This document shows positions 1 through 7,627 of a stretch of DNA of 64,000 bases, in pieces; within the stretch, counting starts at the first letter, position 1, and the number at the start of each line of letters is the position of its first letter. Origin of the DNA: Salinicola salarius (GTDB lineage Bacteria > Pseudomonadota > Gammaproteobacteria > Pseudomonadales > Halomonadaceae); the NCBI RefSeq assembly GCF_003206135.1, contig NZ_PZJT01000001.1:39111-103110 (forward strand). Direction: 5' to 3'. The notes beneath the pieces are model-generated. The model worked only from the letters and a program-made list of their open reading frames with translations. It was not told the origin of the DNA and did no database searches. A program made the translations under genes and the position numbers.

Positions 1-56
1 GAGGCCGTTTTCGTTTATCGATGGGCTTTTGTCGATGGGCTTTCGTCGCAGGCCTT

Positions 57-164
57 CCATCGACGCCTGCTCTTCCATCGACGCCTGCTCTTCTATCAAT
101 GTCTGCTCTTCTATCAATGTCTGCTCTTCTATCGATGTCTGCTCTTCTATCGATGTCTGCTGCA
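57..164. repeat. 18-bp tandem repeat, six copies
   Basis: Six contiguous 18-bp units occur here. Units 1-2 are identical to each other (CCATCGACGCCTGCTCTT), units 3-4 are identical (CTATCAATGTCTGCTCTT), and units 5-6 differ from each other only at the final bases. The pairwise pattern suggests stepwise duplication. The array begins 8 bp beyond the stop of the YrbL-like gene on the minus strand. Just upstream, TCGATGGGCTTT is itself repeated at 18-29 and 32-43. Because 18 is a multiple of three, several frames stay open through it, but none has a convincing ribosome-binding site. Confidence 0.9.
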
Positions 165-172
165 TCGCGGGC

Positions 173-790
173 TCATTGCACGCTACGCAGCAGTTCCTCT
201 CTTTCCGCTTCCGGCAGCAGCCCGGAGGCCGTCAGCTTGGTGAAGAACCGCTTCATGCGGCGATCGATCTTCTGACGCGCAAACCACGGCCAGATATTGG
301 CCAGCGGCATGAAATCGGGGTTGGAAACGCCATCGATCAGCCACAACCGCTGAGTGCCGTCTGCCAGACGCTGACAGACGATATTGCGGTCGTTGATGTC
401 GGACGGCACGATCCAGTTGTCGCGCAGGTAAAGATAAAGCCGCTGCAGCTCGTCGGAGAAGGCCTGGGTCTCGAGCCAGGCCGTCTCGTCTCGCTGACGG
501 TATTGCCGAATGGTGGAAGAGACCTGGCCATCGGCATCGCTGATCAAGTCGAAGACCAGACCCTCGCCCTGGTCCGTCGCCACCGTCCCGTAGTACGCCG
601 GCACATGGCGCCAATCGACCATGCCGCGGCGCAACAGGTTCTCGAAGTAGACCTTCTCGCGCTCGTTCTGCTGGCTACCGCGCTCGGGAAAGCGCGGCAC
701 CTTGATACAGCATCCGGGGCGTTCCGGATGCCGGAAGATGGCCCGATCGTTGCCGTGGGCAATTTCGTTGGCAGAAACAAGTCGATACAT
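173..790 (-). CDS. yrbL: YrbL-like protein-kinase-fold protein
   Basis: A 205-residue protein resembling the PhoP-regulated YrbL family, which has a protein-kinase-like fold but no established substrate. The central segment has kinase-like features: PSDINDRNIV in the position of the catalytic loop (Asp and Asn present) and LWLIDG in the position of the metal-binding Asp. There is no signal peptide or membrane helix, so it should be cytoplasmic. The start is ATG at 790, 68 bp after the glnE stop on the same strand, so it may be co-transcribed with glnE. A TGA stop is followed directly by the 18-bp repeat array. Family assignment is from sequence recognition; function is unknown. Confidence 0.75.
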   Translation of the reverse strand: MYRLVSANEIAHGNDRAIFRHPERPGCCIKVPRFPERGSQQNEREKVYFENLLRRGMVDWRHVPAYYGTVATDQGEGLVFDLISDADGQVSSTIRQYRQRDETAWLETQAFSDELQRLYLYLRDNWIVPSDINDRNIVCQRLADGTQRLWLIDGVSNPDFMPLANIWPWFARQKIDRRMKRFFTKLTASGLLPEAEREELLRSVQ

Positions 791-858
791 TGCGGGCCAC
801 TCCGAGCCGCCATTGAGACGTCATGCCTCTATAATGATAACTTAATCAAACGCTGTTC

Positions 859-3819
859 TCATTGATCGTTCGCCTCGCGTTCGGCGGCCGGTTCCATCCA
901 GCGTCGCCACAGCGCCAGGATATGCTCGCGGTGATCGGCGAATGCCTCGGCAGATACCAGACTGCCCCGCTTGGCCAGCGCCGCGCGGTGGCTCGCATCG
1001 CGATAGGCGAGATACGCCGCCTGCAGTTTCCGCGCATCCTGTTCGGGGAGCTTGCCGCTCTCGGCCAGCGCATCCATCAGCCGCATGTTGTCGGTGACCT
1101 CGAGCAGTGCCGGCGTCCGGGCCGACAGCGCCAGCACCGCATACTGGTTCATGAACTCGATATCCACCAGACCGCCGGCATCCTGCTTGAGATGGAACTG
1201 GCCGGCCTCGCGCGCCTCGCCGCCGCTGCCGAGATGCTCGCGCATCTTCAGGCGCATCTTGACGACTTCGTGGCGGAGCTCGCCGCAGTCGCGCTCCCGC
1301 GCCAGCACTTCCCGGCGAACGGCCTCGAAGCGTTCCTTCAATACGTCGTCGCCCGCCACGGCACGCGCGCGCACCAGCGCCTGGTGCTCCCAGATCCAGG
1401 CCTCGTTGCGCTGGTACTCGGCAAAGGCGTCCAGCGACGACACCAGCAATCCGGCGTTCCCCGAGGGGCGCAGGCGCATGTCGACTTCGTAGAGCGTGCC
1501 GCTGGGTGTGGTCGCGGTGAGCAGATGAATGACGCGCTGCCCCAACCGGGTGAAGAACACCAGATTGTCGATCGACTTGGCGCCGTCGGTCACGCCCCGA
1601 GGCGCGGCATCATAGAGGAATACCAGATCGAGATCGGAGCCGTACCCCAGCTCGATGCCGCCCAGCTTGCCGTAGCCGACGATCAGAAAGGCCGCCTGAC
1701 CGGCCGAGTCTCTGGCGCTGGGGTGCCCGTATCGGGCCGTCAGCGAGTGCCACGCCATCTGCAGCACGCTATCCAGCACCACCTCGGCTATCGCGGTCAG
1801 ATAGTCGCTGACCTTCATCAGCACGCGCCCGCCGGCAATGTCGGAAGCGGCAACGCGCAACACCTGGGTCTGCTTGAAGACCCGCATCGCTTCCAGCCAG
1901 TTCTCCTCGTCGTCCTCGGGAATCCGCGCCAGGGTCTGGCGCAGCTCGTCCGCGAGGCGCTGCTTGTCGGCGGGTGAATAGAGCGTCGCGGGGGTCAGCA
2001 GTTCGTCGAGCAGAATGGGGTGACGCGCCAGCTGTTCGGCGATCCAGGGGCTGGCCGCGCACAGCCGGATCAGCGACGGTAGAACCTGCGGGTTCTCGCG
2101 CAGCAGCGAAAGATAGGCAGTGCGTCGCAATACCGCTTCGATCAGCGGCAGTACCCGCTCCAGGGCGGTCGTGGGCGCCTCGCTCTCGGCCGCGGCCTCC
2201 AGCAGCATCGGCATGACGGCCTCGAGGCGCTCGTAGCCGATACGCTGCATCGACTGCACGCCGCGGGAGTCGCGAAAGGTCTTCAGTCGTCGCAGCGCCT
2301 CGGGCAGCTCGTAGCCCGCCGCCGCCATTACCCGCTCGGCTTCGGCATCGTCCATCTCGCCCTGCCACAGCTGTCGCCAGGCAGTGTCATCCCGGGGCGA
2401 GTCGTCGAATGCCGGCGACTCGTCGTCCGGATCGGCGACCACGGCATCGAAATGGCGTCGAACCCGCTCGCGGCAGGCCGAAAGCGCATCTTTCAAGGCA
2501 GCCCAGTCCGGCAGTCGCATCGCCATCGCCAACCTCGCCTGGTTCTCGGTGTCGTCGGGCAGCTGCTGCGTCTGACGATCCTGCTGCGCCTGCAGTGCGT
2601 GCTCCAGATCCCGCAGGAAGACGTAATCCTCGCGCAGCTCGTCGACCACCGGCTGCGGCAGCAGTTCGAGCGTGACCAGACGCGCCATGGCCTCCCGCAG
2701 CGAGGTGACCTGAAGCTCGGTATCCCGGCCGCCGCGGATCAGCTGGAACGCCTGGACCACGAATTCGACCTCGCGGATCCCGCCGCGCCCCAGCTTGATG
2801 TTGTCGTCCCGCCCCAGCCGCTTGACCTCGCGGTGGATCATCGCCTTCATCTCGCGCAGCGATTCGATCGCGCCGAAATCCAGATACTTGCGATAGATGA
2901 AGGGCCTGAGTTCATCGAGCAGTTCATGCCCGGCGTCGAGATCGCCCGCGACCGGGCGCGCCTTGAGCATGGCGTAACGCTCCCACTCGCGTCCCTGATC
3001 CTGATAATAGCTGGTGAAGGTGTTGAAACTGCCGACCAGCGGCCCGCCGTCGCCCAACGGTCGCAGGCGCATGTCGACCCGGAAGACGAAGCCGTCGGCG
3101 GTGATCGCGTCCAGCGCGGCGATCAGCTTCTGCCCCAGTTTGGTGAAGTACTGTTGATGATCGTACTCGCGCTCGCCGCCCCGGGTCGTGCCTTTCTCCG
3201 GAAACGCGAAAATCAGATCGATATCCGAGGAGAGATTGAGCTCGCCAGCGCCGAGCTTACCCATTCCCAGCACGATCAGACGCTGAGGCGAGCCGTCACG
3301 GCGCGGTGCAGGGCTGCCCCAGCGGGGGGCGAGATGCGTCTCGAGCCAGTCAAGCGCGCCTTCGAGGCAGACCTCGGCAAGTTCCGAGACCTTGGCGGCG
3401 GTCTGCCACATCTCGGCGCCGTTGAGATCCCGCCACACGATGCCGAGCATCCGCGCCTGACGAAAACGGCGTAGCGCCCTGTGGAGCGACGCCTCGTCGT
3501 CCGCGTCTGCCAGCGCCTGGTGCAGCACGTCTTCGATCTGCGCCCGATTCGGCGCCGCCTCGAGCTCGCCACTGTCGATCAGGCCGGGAAGCAGCGCCGG
3601 TCGCGTCACCAGCGCGTCCAGCGCGAAGTCGGACAGCAGGACCAGCCGGGCGAGCTCGCGCCGACGCGCATCGCTCAGGGAGAGCCAGGCGTCGGTGACG
3701 ACCGGATCGGCACTGGCGGCATCCAGCCCTTCGTCGAGGCGCTGTCTGGCCTCGACCCAAGCCCCCGCAAGCATGGCGGGACTATCGATCTCGGCGAACC
3801 AGGATTCGGGTAACGGCAT
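859..3819 (-). CDS. glnE: Bifunctional glutamine synthetase adenylyltransferase/adenylyl-removing enzyme
   Basis: At 986 residues it is slightly longer than the E. coli enzyme (about 946). GlnE adenylylates glutamine synthetase when nitrogen is plentiful and removes AMP when nitrogen is short, under PII control. Two nucleotidyltransferase cores are visible: GMGKLG at residues 185-190 with SDIDL at 198-202 (N-terminal, adenylyl-removing half), and GYGKLG at 715-720 with SDLD at 728-731 (C-terminal, adenylylating half). Both keep the paired aspartates expected to bind metal. The ATG at 3819 gives the full family length. It is divergent from tctC across a 277-bp gap in which no other gene is supported. 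Cytoplasmic; identification is very secure. Confidence 0.97.
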   Translation of the reverse strand: MPLPESWFAEIDSPAMLAGAWVEARQRLDEGLDAASADPVVTDAWLSLSDARRRELARLVLLSDFALDALVTRPALLPGLIDSGELEAAPNRAQIEDVLHQALADADDEASLHRALRRFRQARMLGIVWRDLNGAEMWQTAAKVSELAEVCLEGALDWLETHLAPRWGSPAPRRDGSPQRLIVLGMGKLGAGELNLSSDIDLIFAFPEKGTTRGGEREYDHQQYFTKLGQKLIAALDAITADGFVFRVDMRLRPLGDGGPLVGSFNTFTSYYQDQGREWERYAMLKARPVAGDLDAGHELLDELRPFIYRKYLDFGAIESLREMKAMIHREVKRLGRDDNIKLGRGGIREVEFVVQAFQLIRGGRDTELQVTSLREAMARLVTLELLPQPVVDELREDYVFLRDLEHALQAQQDRQTQQLPDDTENQARLAMAMRLPDWAALKDALSACRERVRRHFDAVVADPDDESPAFDDSPRDDTAWRQLWQGEMDDAEAERVMAAAGYELPEALRRLKTFRDSRGVQSMQRIGYERLEAVMPMLLEAAAESEAPTTALERVLPLIEAVLRRTAYLSLLRENPQVLPSLIRLCAASPWIAEQLARHPILLDELLTPATLYSPADKQRLADELRQTLARIPEDDEENWLEAMRVFKQTQVLRVAASDIAGGRVLMKVSDYLTAIAEVVLDSVLQMAWHSLTARYGHPSARDSAGQAAFLIVGYGKLGGIELGYGSDLDLVFLYDAAPRGVTDGAKSIDNLVFFTRLGQRVIHLLTATTPSGTLYEVDMRLRPSGNAGLLVSSLDAFAEYQRNEAWIWEHQALVRARAVAGDDVLKERFEAVRREVLARERDCGELRHEVVKMRLKMREHLGSGGEAREAGQFHLKQDAGGLVDIEFMNQYAVLALSARTPALLEVTDNMRLMDALAESGKLPEQDARKLQAAYLAYRDASHRAALAKRGSLVSAEAFADHREHILALWRRWMEPAAEREANDQ

Positions 3820-4096
3820 CGGGTGCTCCAGACGGCTGTTGGCGGGGTCTTCACTGGATGAATGACCCCGCCAGCATAGCGAAAGCCCCGCGTCGGGCCA
3901 AAGCGATGCAGATCGCGCCCGCGCCTGAGTCGCAGATTATCGATGATGTCACACCAAGGTTGTATTACATCGTACGAATAAAGCAGCTACAAAGGCACAA
4001 GCCAATTCGTCGGGTCCAGGAAGCGTTAGCTCGAACGAGAGAACGCTGGCCCGTGGATCTCACTCTAGAACTGCACCATCAAGCAAGGGATACGCC

Positions 4097-5077
4097 ATGA
4101 AGCTCAAGAAGACACTCCTCGGCATCGCCTGCCTCGCATCGTTGGCCGCCGGCGCCGCCCAGGCCGATTTCCCGAACCGGGATATCCGCGTGATCGTGCC
4201 GGCAGCCGCCGGCGGCGGTACCGATGCCATCGTCCGCAAGGTTTCCAATATCGCCGAAGAGTCGCTGCCCGTCTCGATGTATGTCGAGAACGTGGAAGGC
4301 GGCATGACGGCAACCGGCCTGCTCCAGTTGATGAAGGCGCGTCCGGATGGGCAGACCGTCGCCGCGATCACCTACGACAGCATCATCACGATCCCGTGGA
4401 AGAACATGCTGCCGGGATTCAACATGGACAAGATGCGCATGATCGCCCGCATCACCAGCGAAGCCGACGCGATCACCGTGCCGGAAAACTCCCCCTACCA
4501 GACGCTGGATGACCTGATCGCCGCCGCCAAGAAAGAACCTGGCAGCATTCGCATTGGCATTCAGAACATGGGCGCCAGGACCCACCTGACGCTGCTGCAG
4601 CTCCAGGATCTCACCGGCGCCGAGTTCAAGATCGTCTCCTACGACAACAGCGCGGCGTCGCAGAAGGAAGCGCTGCTCAATGGCGAGGTCGACGCCGTGG
4701 TGACCAGCCTCGGCGACCTGGCGCCGCTGATCGAATCCGGTCAGGCTCGCGGCCTGGTCGAGTTCTCCGACACCCAGAACGAAGGCTTCCCCAACGTGCC
4801 GCCGGTCACCGAGACCGATACCGGCCTGGACCTGCAGATGGGCAGCTTCATCGTCATGGTGGCACCGGCGCGTACCCCGGACGATGTGATCGAGAAGCTG
4901 GAAGCCACCTACCACAAGGCTTACGAGAGCGACGAGTTCCAGCAGTGGCTGAAGAAGATCGGCGTCACGCCCGCCTGGCTGGGCGCCGACGACGTGACCG
5001 AATGGGCGAACGACACCCAGCAGCAGCTCTTCGACACCATGGATGAACTGGTCGACAAGGGCGTGCTGGAGAAATAA
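4097..5077 (+). CDS. tctC: Tripartite tricarboxylate transporter substrate-binding protein (TctC/Bug family)
   Basis: A 326-residue periplasmic binding protein that captures a carboxylate for the TctBA permease. A typical signal peptide is present (MKLKKTLLGIACLASLAAG, cleavage predicted near AQA-D at residues 22-24), followed by the family hallmark DIRVIVPAAAGGGTD. An AAGGG Shine-Dalgarno lies just upstream of the ATG. It is first in the order tctC-tctB-tctA on one strand, which is the complete tripartite set. The upstream gap with glnE is relatively AT-rich around 3955-3990 and is the likely promoter region. The ligand cannot be read from sequence: citrate, tartrate, aromatic acids and others are used by relatives. 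Confidence 0.92.
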   Translation: MKLKKTLLGIACLASLAAGAAQADFPNRDIRVIVPAAAGGGTDAIVRKVSNIAEESLPVSMYVENVEGGMTATGLLQLMKARPDGQTVAAITYDSIITIPWKNMLPGFNMDKMRMIARITSEADAITVPENSPYQTLDDLIAAAKKEPGSIRIGIQNMGARTHLTLLQLQDLTGAEFKIVSYDNSAASQKEALLNGEVDAVVTSLGDLAPLIESGQARGLVEFSDTQNEGFPNVPPVTETDTGLDLQMGSFIVMVAPARTPDDVIEKLEATYHKAYESDEFQQWLKKIGVTPAWLGADDVTEWANDTQQQLFDTMDELVDKGVLEK

Positions 5078-5149
5078 GTCTCCGATCATTCTCATCCACG
5101 CTGCGCCATGCCCCTCGCATGGCGCCTTGTCGTCTATACAGGTGCCTTC

Positions 5150-5698
5150 ATGACATCTAAACCCTCATCTCGACAGTCGACCCAGCGCTCGAGTCTGGGC
5201 GGTGAGTTTTTCGTGCCGGCGGCGCTGGCGCTCATCACCCTCGTCTACCTGATCTCGGCGATCCAGCTCGGTCCGCCAATGAAGGGCGGCAACATGACCG
5301 CATCCTTCTTTCCCATCGCCACCGCCATCCTCATGCTGATCGCGCTGGCCTGCGCCATGGTTCATGCGCTGCGCGGCAAGGCCAAGGCGCCCGAGGAAGA
5401 GGCCGCCGCCAACGCCGAGAGCAGCGACGATGCCCCGCGCCGCAGGCAGTATGTCGGCCTCTCCCTCGGCGCGATCGGCGTCGTCGTGCTGACGGCGGGA
5501 TACCTGCTGGCGTTCGATCTGATCGGCTATTTCGTCGCCACTTTCGTCTACGTGCTGCTGCTGACCGGCCTGTTCAGTGGCGGCTTCCGGGAGAAATGGC
5601 TGACCAAGCTGATCGCCGCCATCGTCATTACCGTCGCCGGCTACCTGCTGTTCGAGGTCGTCTTCCAGGTCCGCCTGCCCACGCTCTGGAGTCAATGA
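5150..5698 (+). CDS. tctB: Tripartite tricarboxylate transporter small permease (TctB)
   Basis: A 182-residue integral membrane protein with about four hydrophobic segments, the small membrane subunit of the TTT transporter. I place the start at 5150 (MTSKPSSRQS) because AGGTG lies six bases upstream. An in-frame ATG at 5108 has no ribosome-binding site and would add an unrelated leader. A charged Ala/Glu-rich linker of about 30 residues separates the second and third helices. The stop overlaps the possible first ATG of tctA (ATGA at 5695-5698), indicating translational coupling. Sequence conservation in this family is low, so the identification rests partly on position between tctC and tctA. 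Confidence 0.88.
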   Translation: MTSKPSSRQSTQRSSLGGEFFVPAALALITLVYLISAIQLGPPMKGGNMTASFFPIATAILMLIALACAMVHALRGKAKAPEEEAAANAESSDDAPRRRQYVGLSLGAIGVVVLTAGYLLAFDLIGYFVATFVYVLLLTGLFSGGFREKWLTKLIAAIVITVAGYLLFEVVFQVRLPTLWSQ

Positions 5699-5700
5699 TC

Positions 5701-7227
5701 ATGGATTCGATTTCCGGTCTGCTGGGCGGTTTCGCCGCCCTCGCCAATCCTGAAACCCTGCTCTACATGATCGGCGGTTTTCTGATCGGCACCTTCTTCG
5801 GCGCGGTGCCGGGCCTGACCTCGGTGCTGGCCATCGCCCTGCTGCTGCCGCTCACCTACAGCCTCGACGTGACCACGGCGCTGGTCGCCTGCGCCAGCAT
5901 CTTCATGGCAGGCATGTGCAGCGGCAGCATCACCGCCACGACCATCAACATTCCCGGTGCGCCGTCGTCGATGATGACCGCGCTGGAAGGCTACCCGATG
6001 CAGCAGCGCGGCGAAGGCGCCAAGGCGCTCGGTCACGCCGCACTGGGCTCGATGATCGGCGGTTCGCTGGGCGCGCTGCTGCTGATGGTCATGGCGCCGC
6101 TGGCGGCCGACGTCGCCCTGCTGATCCGCACGCCGGGCAAGTTCTCGCTGATCGCCTTTGCACTGATCGTGATCATCATTTCCCAGCGTGGGTCGATCAC
6201 CAAGGGCATGATCGCCACGCTGTTCGGCGTCATGATCGCCACCATCGGCATCGACGTGGTGCAGCCGCTGGCCCGCTTCACCTTCGGCACCAGCGTGCTG
6301 GTCCAGGGCATCGACATGATGCCGTTGATCATCGGCACCTTCGCCATCAGTGAACTGCTGATCCAGGCCGATAGTCGCAGCAGCCGAACCGTCGATCCCA
6401 GCATGATCCAGGCGGCCAAGGTGCGCCGTCGCGATTTCATTCCGCCGCTGTCGGAAGTTCGGGAAATCGGCGTGATGCGCTACCTGAAGAGCGCGGTCAT
6501 CGGCTACGCGGTGGGTATCCTGCCCGGCGCCGGCGGCTCCATGGCGGCTTTCGTCTCCTATGCGGAGTCGATGCGCTCCTCGAAGCACCCCGAGCGTTAC
6601 GGCAAGGGCAATCCGGAAGGCATCGCGGCGGCGGAATGCGCCAACAACTCGATGTGCGGCGGCGCCTTCGTGCCGATGCTGACGTTCGGCATCCCCGGCG
6701 ATCCAACCACCGCGATCGTGCTCGGCGTGCTGGTCATCAACGGTCTGCAGCCCGGCCCGCAGTTCATGACCCAGCAGCTCGATCTGATCGCGCCGATGTT
6801 CGCCTCGCTGTTCGTCAGTGCGCTGATCCTGATTCCGCTGACGCTCTACCTGCTCGGCCCCTACTTCCTCAAGATCGTGTCGATTCGCCGCGACGTGCTC
6901 TACTCGAGCATCGCCATCGTCGCGCTGGTGGGCAGCTACGTGGCGACCTACTCCACGTTCCAGATGGCGCTGGCGCTGGTGTTCGGCGTGCTGGCCTACT
7001 TCCTGCGCAAGCAGAAGTATCCCACCGTCTGCCTGCTGCTGGGCTTCGTGCTCGGCCCGAGCCTGGAGGAGTATTGCCGTCGCGCGCTCTCCATCAATGA
7101 CGGCAACCCGTCGATCTTCTTCACCAGCCCGGATAGCCTGTTCTTCATCGCCCTGACGGTGGTGTTCTTCTACTTCATGGTGATCCGCAAGCCCAAGGAC
7201 CGCGGACTAGGGACGCGACCGGCGTAA
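5701..7227 (+). CDS. tctA: Tripartite tricarboxylate transporter large permease (TctA)
   Basis: A 508-residue polytopic membrane protein forming the transport channel of the TTT system, likely Na+- or H+-driven. Family features are clear: GTFFGAVPGLTSVLAIALLLP near the N-terminus and GILPGAGGSMAAFVSY with NNSMCGGAFVPMLTFGIPG in the middle, the two Gly-rich re-entrant loops of TctA. Two ATGs compete, 5695 (overlapping the tctB stop) and 5701. The GGAG at 5688-5691 is nine bases before 5701 and only three before 5695, so I prefer 5701 (MDSISGLL). A strong hairpin downstream at 7294-7326 probably ends the operon. Confidence 0.95.
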   Translation: MDSISGLLGGFAALANPETLLYMIGGFLIGTFFGAVPGLTSVLAIALLLPLTYSLDVTTALVACASIFMAGMCSGSITATTINIPGAPSSMMTALEGYPMQQRGEGAKALGHAALGSMIGGSLGALLLMVMAPLAADVALLIRTPGKFSLIAFALIVIIISQRGSITKGMIATLFGVMIATIGIDVVQPLARFTFGTSVLVQGIDMMPLIIGTFAISELLIQADSRSSRTVDPSMIQAAKVRRRDFIPPLSEVREIGVMRYLKSAVIGYAVGILPGAGGSMAAFVSYAESMRSSKHPERYGKGNPEGIAAAECANNSMCGGAFVPMLTFGIPGDPTTAIVLGVLVINGLQPGPQFMTQQLDLIAPMFASLFVSALILIPLTLYLLGPYFLKIVSIRRDVLYSSIAIVALVGSYVATYSTFQMALALVFGVLAYFLRKQKYPTVCLLLGFVLGPSLEEYCRRALSINDGNPSIFFTSPDSLFFIALTVVFFYFMVIRKPKDRGLGTRPA

Positions 7228-7627
7228 CGTCGACCTCCCCATCGAGCCGGCTCCTCTTGCCGGCTTCCCTGACCAGCTCGCGCCAACCGGCATAGCGCCG
7301 CCATCGTTCATCACGATGGCGGCGCTTTGGCATGCGCGCCTCCGCTCGTTTTCATCGAGGCTCACGACCATCCAGGGCCGTAAAAAAAGTCGTAAAAAAA
7401 CCACTTTTCCAGCTTCGCCGGCTAGCGGTGACCCTCATTCCGGATGCTTCGTTGCCGCCAACAGCCTTGATTCTCACCGACCGGCTGCTCTCGGGCAGGC
7501 AGGAATAACTTTAGCCTGTTAATTACATGGTGTATTTTTACATCCCGCTACATTGCGGTATTAGACTTTAGCCGCATTCGATCTCCGATTTCGGCCTTGC
7601 CTACTCGATCCTTCAAGGGAGACATTC
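7228..7627. other. Intergenic region between tctA and the PQQ dehydrogenase
   Basis: This 400-bp gap holds a small hairpin (AGCCGG/CCGGCT around 7239-7259), the strong terminator-like hairpin at 7294-7326, an A-rich stretch with two GTAAAAAAA copies near 7379-7401, and an AT-rich block at about 7505-7575 that is the probable promoter of the dehydrogenase gene. No supported gene was seen. Confidence 0.6.
7294..7326 (+). terminator. Terminator hairpin after tctCBA
   Basis: A perfect 13-bp stem (AGCGCCGCCATCG at 7294-7306, partner at 7314-7326) encloses a 7-base loop. Only a short TTT run follows, so the poly-U part is weak, but the stem strength and position 67 bp after tctA support a terminator. 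Confidence 0.65.

Noticed and set aside
57..164. Possible CRISPR array
   Set aside because: Units are only 18 bp, contiguous, with no spacers and no cas genes nearby; it is a simple tandem repeat.
29..865. Long plus-strand frame opposite the YrbL-like gene
   Set aside because: It is the high-G+C shadow of the minus-strand gene, runs through the tandem repeat, and has no family resemblance.
862..3474. Plus-strand frames opposite glnE
   Set aside because: Antisense shadows of glnE with Arg/Gln/His-rich composition and no ribosome-binding sites.
3858..4100. 80-codon frame before tctC
   Set aside because: Lies in the promoter gap, overlaps the tctC ribosome-binding site and shows no domain or Shine-Dalgarno evidence.
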